This document shows positions 60,225 to 63,377 of a stretch of DNA of 63,969 nucleotides, piece after piece; the first letter of the stretch is position 1; every line of letters begins with the position of its first letter. The stretch covers positions 1 to 63,969 of the forward strand of contig JASANE010000504.1 of NCBI GenBank assembly GCA_030248225.1. Direction: 5' to 3'. This DNA is from Trileptium ribeirensis (taxonomy: Eukaryota; Nematoda; Enoplea; Enoplida; Thoracostomopsidae). The position numbers and the translations under genes are program-made. A model generated the notes under the pieces. It was not told the origin of the DNA and did no database searches. It saw only the letters and a list, made by a program, of their open reading frames with translations.

Positions 60225-60915
60225 CCATTCTTGATAACCTAAACGCAATGCATATAACCAAACAGAAAATGAAAACAGAACACGTTTTAGAAACGGGGAT
60301 CGGCGACAAATATAACCCTAGAAACCCATGAAAAGTTTATAATATAGTCAAGCTGTACTCTATAACAAAAAATCGTATACAGCGTACTTCAAACGCAACA
60401 GACACTCGTTGTAAGGTTAATACAGTCATAAAATTATGCCGAACTGGTATGCTGTGTAAGTACTTTACTCGAACATATATACTCCACCGTATTCCTAAAA
60501 TCGCATATGTTCAATTTCGGATCAGATTGTTTAGCACACATAAAATAAAAAAGCGTGAGGAAGTGCATTGGCAGTATCCCCGGAGTGGTTTAATATAGCA
60601 ATTTCGACACCTAATACTATCAATGTTGAATACACACAGCAAAAACAACATACCAAATTTAAAATATCCAACCCCCCCGAGGGTGCCCACCGTGAACGAA
60701 CATTGGCCACTACACGCCCCCTTCGCCACCACCATTTTTCGGCCTGTGGAAAACCAACTATACATTACGTAAAATATATATAATCTGGTAAAATTATATG
60801 TATAATACCAGCTAACCTTTTTAATATTATAGATGCGCGTCGTAATCCCAGTTGTATGGTCTAGAAGTATTTTCAACTTTTCAGCTAGTTTCTGCTGAGA
60901 TATTGGGACTGCCAT
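101..60915 (-). CDS. NCKAP1: NCKAP1 / Nap1 / Hem, WAVE regulatory complex subunit (15 exons, 3'-partial)
   Basis: Fifteen minus-strand exons, listed separately, splice in frame into 2690 coding bases (896 codons plus two bases). All junctions are GT-AG and phases agree at every join. Order and wording follow animal NCKAP1 from the SQQKLAEKL start to the [10 protein letters not shown] region. The family is usually about 1,120-1,130 residues, so roughly 230 C-terminal residues lie beyond base 1. Known role: an alpha-helical scaffold that pairs with CYFIP/Sra1 and holds Abi, WAVE and HSPC300; the complex sits at the plasma membrane and releases WAVE to activate Arp2/3 when Rac binds. No membrane segment or signal peptide is expected or seen. 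Introns range from 271 bp to 16.5 kb, and almost everything else in the window is intron. Recognition is confident; whether it equals vertebrate NCKAP1 or NCKAP1L is moot if the host has a single gene, as most invertebrates do. Confidence 0.96.
391..990 (-). other. NCKAP1 intron 14
   Basis: 600-bp phase-0 intron with donor gtatgt at 990-985 and acceptor ttcag at 391-395. No open frame, repeat shared with the rest of the window, or RNA gene was recognised. Confidence 0.85.
991..1203 (-). CDS. NCKAP1: NCKAP1 exon 14
   Basis: 213 bp, exactly 71 codons (residues ~730-800). The acceptor is attttatag before GTT AAA GGC ATG; the donor is gtatgt after YTK. It holds some of the best-conserved stretches of the family: [23 protein letters not shown] and [15 protein letters not shown]. 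The in-frame ATGs are internal and not a start. Confidence 0.96.
1204..2513 (-). other. NCKAP1 intron 13
   Basis: 1.3-kb phase-0 intron between donor gtgtgt (2513) and acceptor ttatag (1204). It is AT-rich. Short open frames on both strands show no family resemblance, and nothing else was recognised. Confidence 0.8.
2514..2810 (-). CDS. NCKAP1: NCKAP1 exon 13
   Basis: 297 bp, 99 codons (residues ~631-729). The acceptor gcattttag precedes [16 protein letters not shown], matching the family LLPKHCAK segment; the donor gtgtgt follows NKT. The first third is a charged, Pro/Ala-containing linker ([20 protein letters not shown]) that is variable between animals. After it come [12 protein letters not shown] and [12 protein letters not shown], which are strongly conserved. 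Confidence 0.95.
2811..4977 (-). other. NCKAP1 intron 12
   Basis: 2.2-kb phase-0 intron. It contains repeat M1 (3977-4343), listed separately. Around 2978-3010 there is a short C/G-rich stretch (cccgtcccccgaaccccc). Nothing else was recognised. Confidence 0.75.
3977..4343 (+). mobile_element. M-family MITE-like repeat, copy M1
   Basis: About 370 bp, bounded by gctctccaaatt on the left and aatggagagcccag on the right, an imperfect inverted pair. It aligns along its whole length with copies at 46344-46740 and 50183-50618; hallmarks are the gcaaaattttc motifs and tttcgcaaattttgtcaaaatttgc in the middle. A block containing ggttcatgccccc occurs near both ends in direct orientation. It has no coding capacity. 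A non-autonomous DNA transposon is the best reading; no clear target-site duplication was found. Confidence 0.6.
4978..5100 (-). CDS. NCKAP1: NCKAP1 exon 12
   Basis: 123 bp, 41 codons (residues ~590-630). The acceptor ttgtttttag precedes [20 protein letters not shown], which matches the family [20 protein letters not shown]. The donor gtaagc follows MSDK. It joins CPE (exon 11) to LLPKNC (exon 13), exactly as in other animals. The proposed frame has no ATG at its start, so it shows up only through splicing. Confidence 0.95.
7333..8540 (-). mobile_element. R-family element, full-length copy R3
   Basis: 1.2-kb repeat bounded by tgaaacgg (left) and ccgtttca (right), a perfect 8-bp terminal inverted repeat. 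It is colinear, in inverse orientation, with R2 (62344-63377) and R1 (55007-56628). Inside, the left two thirds contain four degenerate units about 170 bp apart, each with a ctagataaccaaa-like word and a following 'attcagcataccg'-like word (near 7525, 7703, 7875 and 8042). A 197-codon open frame at 8134-8727 overlaps it but runs past its right end and resembles no protein; it is treated as chance. Confidence 0.65.
8780..9620 (+). repeat. Q repeat, partly duplicated in tandem (Q1a/Q1b)
   Basis: The segment at about 9030-9275 recurs at about 9355-9605, sharing for example gtggtcgacgggcttagcgtct against gtggtcggcgggtttggcgtct, then 'tgaaagggcac'. The left part (8870-9030) is shared with 48970-49420 (Q2). 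Q1b ends ctccgtttcaaaaatata, the same terminus as R3, so Q is probably a branch of the R family. It has no coding capacity. Confidence 0.6.
9749..10027 (-). CDS. NCKAP1: NCKAP1 exon 11
   Basis: 279 bp, 93 codons (residues ~497-589). The acceptor tgctttaag precedes TYMSCG; the donor gtgagc follows LCPE. It carries [20 protein letters not shown] and [19 protein letters not shown], which match the family segments FHTKMVDSL and CLELPSQSRY. It is the longest uninterrupted match after exon 3. Confidence 0.96.
10569..10700 (+). repeat. I repeat with two identical 22-bp palindromes
   Basis: The first part (gctcgttcacagaataatgc, then ctcgaaaatttttg) is the reverse complement of 17445-17492 near the other side of the L1 region. 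Two identical perfect palindromes lie at 615-636 and 673-694 (+10000), each made of tacatacgaca followed directly by its reverse complement, 58 bp apart. A degraded version lies at about 17400-17425. The role is unknown; they could be transposon termini or binding sites for a dimeric protein. Confidence 0.6.
10812..11678 (+). repeat. L1 direct repeat A (shortened LTR-like copy)
   Basis: 867 bp. It aligns with B but lacks two B segments of roughly 420 and 720 bp (around 14480-14900 and 15100-15830). L2 retains sequence from the first of these, for example a gtcggcggt-type word near 40950, so A has probably lost them by deletion rather than B gaining insertions. Confidence 0.65.
13836..14138 (+). 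CDS. Possible short peptide of the L element (uncertain)
   Basis: An open frame contains [16 protein letters not shown] (ATG near 13945) followed by a hydrophobic run ([15 protein letters not shown]). The inverted copy L2 has the equivalent [16 protein letters not shown] at about 37800, then a stop and again a hydrophobic run with [10 protein letters not shown]. The two copies differ by many substitutions, yet the residues agree well. That suggests, but does not prove, past selection on a small membrane-associated peptide. No family was recognised, and the chosen ORF start (13836) is not certain. Confidence 0.3.
   Translation: MLISQNSFQEFWQFLLYKYRPVTPFICNPSNIVMKIMDPGSANAAQGRHKFHRFSLLLQLSFGLAFACIFVSQRKILIFLVLIPRIVSVNSVVFRSHRCR
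14232..16228 (+). repeat. L1 direct repeat B (full-length LTR-like copy)
   Basis: About 2.0 kb; the longer partner of repeat A. Inside it, the word cataaaggtcc(t/a) recurs near 14995 and 15231, and related 'cataaaggcacc' and 'cataaagatctcc' words occur near 14823 and 14885. This suggests internal short tandem structure with a consensus 'tggccataaaggtcc'. B ends directly against repeat S1. Confidence 0.6.
16229..16471 (+). repeat. S repeat, copy S1
   Basis: About 240 bp, starting gagcatgtgacggagccaacc and ending around gggcattacgttgtggaagtg. It is the reverse complement of S2 (27322-27566), with roughly four of five bases matching by eye. No open frame was recognised, and no terminal inverted repeat is obvious. 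Confidence 0.65.
17030..17395 (+). repeat. Minisatellite, ~23-24 bp unit
   Basis: About 15 degenerate copies of a unit close to 'caccaatatcaaactggagggg'. Variants carry a 'ttttggggcacc' ending. Because most units are near a multiple of three, all three plus frames stay open for 70-120 codons and give repetitive, meaningless proteins (for example runs of YQTGGGTN). It lies in intron 10, just outside the L1/S1 block. Confidence 0.9.
17396..17495 (-). repeat. I repeat, inverted partner
   Basis: Reading the minus strand, this repeats the 10569-10640 segment (gctcgttcacag, then actcgaaaatttttg, then a degraded palindrome). The two copies face each other across 6.9 kb and could be relics of one element's inverted ends or two insertions of the same repeat. 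Confidence 0.55.
18561..18650 (-). CDS. NCKAP1: NCKAP1 exon 10
   Basis: 90 bp, 30 codons (residues ~467-496), acceptor gatttcag, donor gtgaaa. The last half, [13 protein letters not shown], matches the family DFRGMRLDWFRLQ. The first half ([17 protein letters not shown]) replaces the variable SVKQVEDGEVF segment. No ATG lies in the first half of the frame; it is recognisable only by homology and splice sites. Confidence 0.94.
18690..18870. repeat. TTCGA-rich simple repeat
   Basis: Dense ttcga/tcgaa words, as in gttcgctcgacgttcgttcg. Similar patches lie at about 44480-44660 and 52140-52400. Looks like low-complexity or a degraded satellite; no gene. Confidence 0.5.
18922..19070 (-). CDS. NCKAP1: NCKAP1 exon 9
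   Basis: 149 bp (residues ~417-466): two bases complete the split Gly codon from exon 8, then [20 protein letters not shown]. This is the family QRYYVQYLSGFD block, and [11 protein letters not shown] also matches. The acceptor is ttgttttag, the donor gtatat. Confidence 0.96.
19071..21912 (-). other. NCKAP1 intron 8
   Basis: 2.8-kb phase-1 intron. It contains T1 (20377-20950). The remainder has only short open frames without resemblance to anything I know. Confidence 0.75.
20377..20950 (+). mobile_element. T-family MITE-like repeat, copy T1
   Basis: About 570 bp. The left end carries ggagcggagcga and the right end tcgctccgctcaat, an inverted pair. Both ends, the 'aggtgcacat...ctttcaaacaaaaaa' and 'ttcagtggttcttgagatcc' segments, and the 'gctcccagacagaaaataaaaacgc' block are shared with T2 (58909-59346). 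There is a stretch of repeated ttaattagct words near 20700-20750. It has no coding capacity. Confidence 0.65.
21913..22033 (-). CDS. NCKAP1: NCKAP1 exon 8
   Basis: 121 bp (residues ~377-416 plus the first base of 417). The acceptor cttatag precedes [15 protein letters not shown], matching the family [10 protein letters not shown]. It continues [19 protein letters not shown], and the donor gtatgt splits a Gly codon (phase 1). Confidence 0.95.
22034..23090 (-). other. NCKAP1 intron 7
   Basis: 1.06-kb phase-0 intron between donor gtaact (23090) and acceptor cttatag (22034). Nothing else was recognised. Confidence 0.8.
23091..23287 (-). CDS. NCKAP1: NCKAP1 exon 7
   Basis: 197 bp (residues ~311-376). 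The acceptor tttatttcag is followed by two bases completing the split Gly, then [19 protein letters not shown]. It contains [12 protein letters not shown] and [14 protein letters not shown], nearly identical to other animals. The donor gtaact follows RDE, which makes a slightly weak consensus, but the phase fits exon 8. Confidence 0.96.
23405..23825 (+). repeat. Tandem repeat, ~130-bp unit, about 3.3 copies
   Basis: The word tttactgttcg recurs at about 23416, 23548, 23676 and 23804. In between are shared 'cacaattc(t/c)a(t/a)taa' and 'cagatg(a/g)tgattttaaat' words. It lies in the 731-bp intron 6 and fills most of it. Confidence 0.85.
24019..24109 (-). CDS. NCKAP1: NCKAP1 exon 6
   Basis: 91 bp (residues ~281-310 plus the first base of 311). 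The acceptor atttttatag precedes [20 protein letters not shown], matching the family ALQSSSCLSLFRDEVFHIH. The donor gtattt splits Gly after SVK. Too short to appear as an open frame with its own ATG. Confidence 0.95.
24428..24587 (-). CDS. NCKAP1: NCKAP1 exon 5
   Basis: 160 bp (residues ~227-280). The first base completes AG|T (Ser) from exon 4, then [20 protein letters not shown], matching the family position of AQSDTMPCEYLSLD. It continues RWIILGLLV and ends LWQM before gtaagt. Acceptor ttttgcag. Confidence 0.95.
25254..25493 (+). pseudogene. Unidentified open stretch in intron 4 (weak)
   Basis: One plus frame stays open for about 78 codons between a taa and the terminal taa. It contains [20 protein letters not shown] and, near its end, [20 protein letters not shown]. 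It is not one of the frames started by ATG at the same place. It could be the 3' end of a retrocopied or transposon gene, or chance. No family was recognised, so no function is proposed. Confidence 0.2.
26316..26392 (+). tRNA. tRNA-like relic or SINE head
   Basis: The stretch gacgtggccgagtgatctag resembles the 5' half and A box of a tRNA of the Leu/Ser type. After it come cctgtcctaccagtcc and gtgtgctcaactcg, the last being a poor match to a B box (ggttcgaatcc). A functional tRNA is unlikely because the T arm is broken. A tRNA-derived SINE head or an old tRNA pseudogene fits better; no second copy is visible in the window. Confidence 0.35.
26649..26805 (-). CDS. NCKAP1: NCKAP1 exon 4
   Basis: 157 bp (residues 175-226 plus two bases). 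The acceptor gttgttttag precedes GT, which completes Gly from exon 3, then [20 protein letters not shown]. It goes on to [15 protein letters not shown], matching the family RRNLSADQWRNAQLL. The donor gtcatt is a weak consensus, but phase 2 fits the single base of exon 5. Confidence 0.95.
27322..27566 (-). repeat. S repeat, copy S2
   Basis: Inverted copy of S1 (16229-16471). On the minus strand it starts gagtaggtgatggagccaac and ends around gggcattacgttttggaagtg. Confidence 0.65.
27567..29634. other. Unexplained 2-kb stretch between S2 and the BEL/Pao element
   Basis: Not matched to other repeats in the window. A plus-strand open frame of 104 codons (27848-28162; includes [20 protein letters not shown]) is the longest here but resembles nothing I know. 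The sequence is somewhat richer in 'ggta' and 'cgg' words than nearby intron, which hints at transposon origin. It could be part of the same older element as the sequence right of the BEL/Pao insertion. Confidence 0.35.
29635..29639. repeat. Target-site duplication of the BEL/Pao element (left)
   Basis: TCCTG immediately before the 5' LTR is repeated immediately after the 3' LTR at 36668-36672. A 4-6 bp duplication is usual for this superfamily. Confidence 0.8.
29640..29920 (+). repeat. BEL/Pao 5' LTR
   Basis: Starts tgtcacgaaatggc and ends ctttttcgata. It contains aataaa near 29826. The matching 3' LTR is 36386-36667. The right edge is fixed by the following tgg of the primer-binding site and by the TCCTG duplication. 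Confidence 0.9.
29921..29938 (+). promoter_or_regulatory. Candidate primer-binding site
   Basis: tggtccttcagtccgtct begins directly after the LTR with TGG, the complement of a tRNA CCA end. Which tRNA it pairs with was not determined. Confidence 0.6.
29992..31110 (+). pseudogene. BEL/Pao gag relic (DUF1759-type, three zinc knuckles)
   Basis: An ATG at 29992 opens a frame that meets a stop after 14 codons. The frame that continues the gag-like protein ([18 protein letters not shown]) is a different one, so a frameshift has occurred near 30030. The capsid-like part ([37 protein letters not shown]) is typical of the DUF1759 gag. A second shift lies near 30610-30670, where the frame carrying [18 protein letters not shown] takes over. 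Three zinc knuckles of the form C-x2-C-x3/4-H-x4-C follow at about 30904-31095 ([41 protein letters not shown]), with another shift before the third. Confidence 0.88.
31256..31462 (+). pseudogene. BEL/Pao aspartic protease relic
   Basis: Contains [12 protein letters not shown], the DTG active-site motif in its usual BEL/Pao setting, followed by LGRKIGARK and YEFELV. It is a separate frame from the RT domain and ends in a stop, with the next recognised frame starting near 31601. Confidence 0.85.
31601..33520 (+). pseudogene. BEL/Pao reverse transcriptase and RNase H relic
   Basis: 31601-32116 carries the DUF1758-type end and the linker to RT ([22 protein letters not shown]). An in-frame stop follows KL before YIPHH at 32116. 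Fingers/palm motifs [13 protein letters not shown] and [15 protein letters not shown] lie in 32201-32509; a shift then leads to the catalytic [10 protein letters not shown] at 32520-32550. The RNase H part spans about 33015-33430 with [23 protein letters not shown] and NPADFPTRG; one more shift lies near 33095. At least four breaks make it inactive. Confidence 0.9.
33537..35154 (+). pseudogene. BEL/Pao integrase relic and pol C-terminus
   Basis: The zinc-binding region shows [18 protein letters not shown], then a shifted part with HHSGYS, then [20 protein letters not shown]. The catalytic core has the first Asp in NDYISPL (about 34138), the second in VVSDNPNQF (about 34327) and the Glu in [15 protein letters not shown] (about 34480). 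Stops interrupt it between the second Asp and Glu (34357-34371) and before the C-terminal tail (35026-35028). The original end is probably the tga at 35152-35154. Confidence 0.9.
35360..36429 (+). CDS. Extra BEL/Pao ORF with SGNH/GDSL-esterase motifs
   Basis: After pol ends there is a new frame. One frame is open 35515-36429; an upstream piece (35360-35506, starts [15 protein letters not shown]) is in another frame and may be its original N-terminus after a single shift. Counting from 35605, the open part shows: LLLLSDSQ with the candidate nucleophile Ser76; a Gly pair at 94-95; IVDCGINDC with Asn127; and DGFHLNHAG with Asp215 and His218. Those are the four conserved blocks, in order and at normal spacing, of an SGNH hydrolase. 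SGNH esterase domains are known in ORF1 of some CR1-like LINEs; I do not know of one in BEL/Pao, where an env-like gene is sometimes found in this place. No signal peptide or membrane segment is visible. The ORF ends inside the 3' LTR. Confidence 0.75.
36386..36667 (+). repeat. BEL/Pao 3' LTR
   Basis: Starts tgtcacgaaatagc and ends ctttttcgata, followed by the TCCTG duplication (36668-36672). No clean polypurine tract lies directly before it; the nearest purine-rich run (gcgaaagaaaacgaag) is about 40 bases upstream. Confidence 0.9.
37440..41335 (-). mobile_element. L2: diverged inverted copy of the L element
   Basis: Colinear with L1 on the opposite strand. Its LTR-like part lies at about 40170-41335 (for example caacggttccagagttatgggcc near 40361 matches B near 15838, and cgtaacgatccagcatgaatctg near 41292 matches 14325-14350). 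The internal part follows to about 37440: acttcggcag and the reverse of tatttaag(c)ag near 39110, aataaa near 38640 on the minus strand, and the MDP-peptide region near 37800. About two thirds of positions match by eye. A second LTR-like copy was not found on its left, so it may be truncated or interrupted. Confidence 0.55.
43329..43632 (-). CDS. NCKAP1: NCKAP1 exon 3
   Basis: 304 bp (residues 74-174 plus one base), the longest exon here. The acceptor atttatag precedes GTG AAC AAT, so the first residue is Val, not a start. [20 protein letters not shown] matches the family [40 protein letters not shown] is also near-identical. It ends YPRL plus the first base of a Gly codon before gttagt (phase 1). 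Confidence 0.97.
45290..45680 (+). repeat. Tandem repeat, ~150-bp unit, three copies
   Basis: The word atgagc(c/t)tca followed by aaaaat(c/t)gaaaaa and gaagttagt recurs at about 45307, 45462 and, more degraded, 45604. Short open frames inside it were treated as chance. Confidence 0.75.
46344..46740 (+). mobile_element. M-family MITE-like repeat, copy M2
   Basis: Best-preserved copy, about 397 bp. The ends ctgggctctcca and tggagagcctag form a 12-bp inverted repeat with one mismatch. It contains an extra gcatcctgacactgtttctgacac segment absent from M1. It has no coding capacity. Confidence 0.65.
48970..49420 (+). repeat. Q repeat, copy Q2
   Basis: Shares the order agcaaagttgtaactc, ctcgagatatggg, gtcacgaaagat, atatggtcggcgggta and agggcacaaat with Q1 at 8870-9100. 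Confidence 0.6.
50183..50618 (+). mobile_element. M-family MITE-like repeat, copy M3
   Basis: Most diverged M copy; recognisable by cccggttcgtgccccacggc, ttcgcgcaaattccgtcaa and attggagaaccca at its right end. The left end (aactctaatgcc) has decayed. Confidence 0.55.
50685..51180 (+). repeat. Tandem repeat, ~110-bp unit, four copies
   Basis: The core (t)ctagc(a/t)tggttatttg(a/g)tcataac recurs at about 50731, 50839 (as cttgattacttggtcaaaac), 50948 and 51060. Two units begin ggtatgtt and have a T-rich run ending ctag about 30 bases later, a splice-site-like arrangement on the strand opposite to NCKAP1. Confidence 0.8.
52612..52686. repeat. Perfect 37-bp inverted repeat (hairpin/cruciform)
   Basis: Arms of 37 bases (left tgttgcatattg...catccata, right tatggatg...gcaaca) pair without mismatch around a single t at 52649. 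Directly upstream are short tandem tatttggtata words (52571-52612). It contains no open frame. An arm match this perfect implies a recent event: an inverted duplication, a very young small hairpin element, or a sequencing/assembly fold-back. Confidence 0.9.
53550..54050 (+). repeat. Two-copy tandem duplication, ~270-bp unit
   Basis: agccactgttcctgaaaa (53566) recurs as tccactgttcgtgaaaa (53838). Between them 'tatttatcagtat', 'ctgcattagtgtcgta' and 'accatg' words keep the same order in both units. Intron 2, just downstream of exon 2. Confidence 0.75.
54232..54351 (-). CDS. NCKAP1: NCKAP1 exon 2
   Basis: 120 bp, 40 codons (residues 34-73). The acceptor tattgttag precedes [20 protein letters not shown], matching the family [20 protein letters not shown]. 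It continues [15 protein letters not shown], and the donor gtaagc follows MQQ. The correct frame has no ATG near its start; an overlapping 68-codon frame in another phase is chance. Confidence 0.96.
55663..56395 (-). mobile_element. hAT-family DNA transposon relic
   Basis: 733 bp with ends tagggatgtccc and (reverse) tagagatgtgtc, flanked by an exact 8-bp duplication gtttatat (55655-55662 and 56396-56403). Just inside both ends are clusters of ggtaccg subterminal motifs. An 8-bp duplication, short inverted ends and an encoded BED finger together identify hAT. The catalytic domain is missing, so the copy is non-autonomous. Confidence 0.92.
55751..56232 (-). pseudogene. hAT transposase N-terminal fragment (BED zinc finger)
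   Basis: From the ATG at 56232 the frame encodes a BED finger: [12 protein letters not shown], the pair ICNDC, and [10 protein letters not shown] with His-x4-His. Near 56045 the reading frame changes. The second frame carries [12 protein letters not shown] and [20 protein letters not shown], the usual hAT segment after the finger, then PKLKIPSR, and stops. The RNase H-like catalytic core and dimerisation region are deleted. It lies antisense to R1 and in the same direction as NCKAP1. Confidence 0.88.
57370..58880. repeat. Zone of degenerate R-like and other short repeats
   Basis: 57370-57510 resembles the terminal part of R3/R2 (minus orientation): 'tgcaaccctaaaaaat', 'atctttagataagcaaaatcatagtattcagcatacc'. 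From 57650 to about 58850 a word like 'ccaaaaagggtat...tcacggata' recurs near 57680, 58600 and 58780 (and again near 59430). It looks like decayed repeat units. No gene was recognised. Confidence 0.5.
58909..59346 (+). mobile_element. T-family MITE-like repeat, copy T2
   Basis: About 440 bp. Left end gagcggagct, right end cctcgctccgctcaa, an inverted pair; shares both ends and the right-hand 190 bp with T1. The middle differs more. Confidence 0.6.
60151..60220. repeat. (TA)n microsatellite
   Basis: 70 bases of uninterrupted TA dinucleotides in intron 1, within a region (59990-60440) that resembles the R family. Expected to vary in length between individuals. Confidence 0.97.
60817..60915 (-). 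CDS. NCKAP1: NCKAP1 exon 1 (start codon)
   Basis: 99 bp, 33 codons: [19 protein letters not shown], then YNIKK before donor gttagc. The family starts at nearly the same distance from SQQKLAEKL, so the ATG at 60915 is preferred over an in-frame ATG at 60972. A likely splice acceptor (aatttttcag) lies between the two (949-950, +60000), which would remove the upstream ATG. Confidence 0.94.
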
Positions 60916-60948
60916 TTCAGAAGATATGATAAATAAAACAGACGAAAT
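60916..60948 (-). promoter_or_regulatory. Candidate 5' UTR segment with upstream acceptor
   Basis: On the minus strand ataatttttcag ends at 60949, 33 bases before the ATG. If used, the first coding exon has a short 5' UTR and a non-coding first exon lies further right, with its promoter beyond it. No core promoter could be identified. Confidence 0.45.
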
Positions 60949-62343
60949 CTGAAAAATTATAGCTTCGGGCATTACTTAAAAGTGGGTGTTGGGGTTTGGA
61001 ACTGGGCGAACCATAAATACCAGGGCAATTCCTCCAGTTCGTCTGGAGGGTCCTCTGTTGAACTGAGGGACCATGAAGCACCGTACCTGTCAGAAAACGT
61101 TAATAATGTGTACTTTAACGAATGATTGGAGTTGTGCATACATGAAAACGCAAAATTTGACCAATTTCAAGTCCACGTGGAAACAATTAGTATTTTTCAG
61201 CAAAAATATAGAAAAATTGGCATATTTTTATCTAATCACAGAAAATTTGGTAATTTTTAGTCACGCAGATAAGCTCCTATCTAGACTGTCCTGTTGCGTT
61301 AACTGGAGAAACCAAAATTCAACCGTGGGAATGAAATGAGGAAAGCTGTAGTATGTTGATATACCTAGACCCCTGCCCCTGTTTGGAGACGCCAGAATTA
61401 TCTGACAAGCGAGAGTATACAGCTATAGCATATGATAATTAAGCCAGGTTGTCGTTAACCATACATATTTTAAATAGCTGCCATATCGCTCTCGCAGTTG
61501 ACTGTGAACAATTCTGCAAATTTCTCGGTGATATAGCTTCGCTGATTTGTTCACATAATTTTGTAAATGGAGAGTTTAATCATAAGGAAATAAATTGGCA
61601 ATCTTTTCTATGACCATCGCGGTGTGGTTAATTTAGAACAGTATAATGGAAACTAACCTTGCACAATATGTATCTCAGTAACTGGTGACCCAAACATCCT
61701 GGATCTGGTATTAACAACAGAACAATAGGAGTGATAATTTATTTGTTAGTGCAACTCTTCGTAACAGTGACGATTCTGTTTAACGTTATAAGATCTAATG
61801 GTATTATCAAGCAAAAACTGGACTGCAGCAAGTATCAGGTCCTTGGCTGCATCCAAGACAAAATGAAAATTTAAATGACGTCAACTTCACGCGAAATACT
61901 AATGCATATTATATAATATGACAAATCTGGTATATATACATACCTGGAGTAACTCAGCCATTCATCGTTAATTGTTTAACAAACGACACCTACTGTAACA
62001 AAACTACCCAGGCTGATGTTCCTGCCTTGTCCGCCAAACAAAATCAAAGCATAAAATATATAGAATGTTAACGGTTTAGCGTGCAATACGGTTATATATA
62101 ATCTGTAGCTGGCATCAAGTTCTGTAGTTGAACAAATTGCTACAGCTGTTCGTAATTTCGAGCATAAGCCAGCAAGCAAGCAATATTAAAACCGATGTAA
62201 AAGCTTTTTGATTAAATTAATTCAATAAATAAATAAATAAAATCTTGTCCACGCATTGGTAAGCGAAAAGGAGGAGGTTTACGGTTTAAGTTAGTCAGGT
62301 TTTTGTAAGCATACGTAACTGGACATTGCATTCTTATTTTTAT
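60949..62343. other. 5' flank of NCKAP1 without recognised genes
   Basis: AT-rich. A short aaataaataaataaa run lies at about 62225-62242. It may hold a 5' UTR exon or the promoter; nothing specific could be supported. Confidence 0.6.
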
Positions 62344-63377
62344 TGAAACGGAGCGACCGAATCGATCGGATTTTCCACTGGGGTGCTAGGGGAAAAAATC
62401 GTGATAATTTCTGTTTTGTCTGTCGCTGTCACTCATAGCTCATTTTCGGATGGACGGATCTAGACAGTTTTATGTTCGATATCAAAAGTAATGATGGTGT
62501 ACTCTTTAGTTGAACACGAACAATTCCGATCCCATCTTAATCAAAATGACAAAAAGGTTTTAAGGGTTCTTTGGGAAATCTGGCCATACGGGTACCAGCC
62601 TTTCGCAGCCCATATCTCGGGACGCAGGCTTCGCATCGGAAAATCTGGACCATCATATAGACTCAACTCATCGAAATATTGCTTACTTCGACTTTTTGGG
62701 GGACCACTCCCTGAGCCGCTGTGGATGCGAAAATGGTTCATCGACCCTTCACCAGAAATAGAGAATATCTTTTTCAAATTTCGTAGTTGATTTTACCTTA
62801 CAATGAGTGCTTATTAGGTTATCATGCACGCCGGATACGATGGTTTTGCTATCTAGGGTCCAACTTGACTATATTATATGTTTTCTAGGGGTTTCAATGA
62901 TTTTTTTGCTCGACAAACCCGGCTTCCAAAATGTAGTGCGTTTTCATTTGTCTGATTATGTAGTGCAGGGCATCAAGAAAAGTCTTTATAAGCATATTTC
63001 TTAAGGCTGAATATAGTAACATGGTTGTCTATTGTCCACAGTGCATATGTCATGATTTTAATGGGCTTTGGGTCAATGAACCCGATTTCCAGAATATAGT
63101 CTCTCTTCAGTGGTTTGGTTACGAGATGTGTACAGGTCACCAAAAATTATCTATATAGGTTTCCAGTTGGCTGAATACGATGGTTTGGTTATCTAGAGAC
63201 CAGCTAAAGTATCTGATGCGTTGTCAGTTGTTTCCAGTGGGTTTAGGGTCGACGAGGTTTTAGAGCTTTCAATGAGTTCAGGGTTCAAGAGTTTTTAGGA
63301 TGGTATATTCATCAAATATAGCCTGTTAAGGGTGATTAAACAAAATAACTTTAAAATGAAACAACGCTCGCTTGGGA
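62344..63377 (+). mobile_element. R-family element, copy R2
   Basis: About 1.03 kb, left end tgaaacggagcgac, right part atgaaacaacgctcgc. Colinear with R1 and, inverted, with R3. Units around 62838, 63005 and 63171, about 167 bp apart, repeat 'gaatacgatggtttggttatctagag'-like words. Open frames on both strands are chance. Confidence 0.65.

Larger units (their letters stand above)
54352..60816 (-). other. NCKAP1 intron 1 (6.5 kb)
   Basis: Phase-0 intron. It contains R1 with the nested hAT relic, a zone of degenerate repeats (57370-59520), T2, and the TA microsatellite. Between 56640 and 57370 and between 54352 and 55000 nothing was recognised. Confidence 0.8.

Noticed and set aside
60511..60816. 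Extension of the exon 1 frame past the donor (VSWYYTYNF...)
   Set aside because: This is intron read-through; the family sequence continues in exon 2 at 54351.
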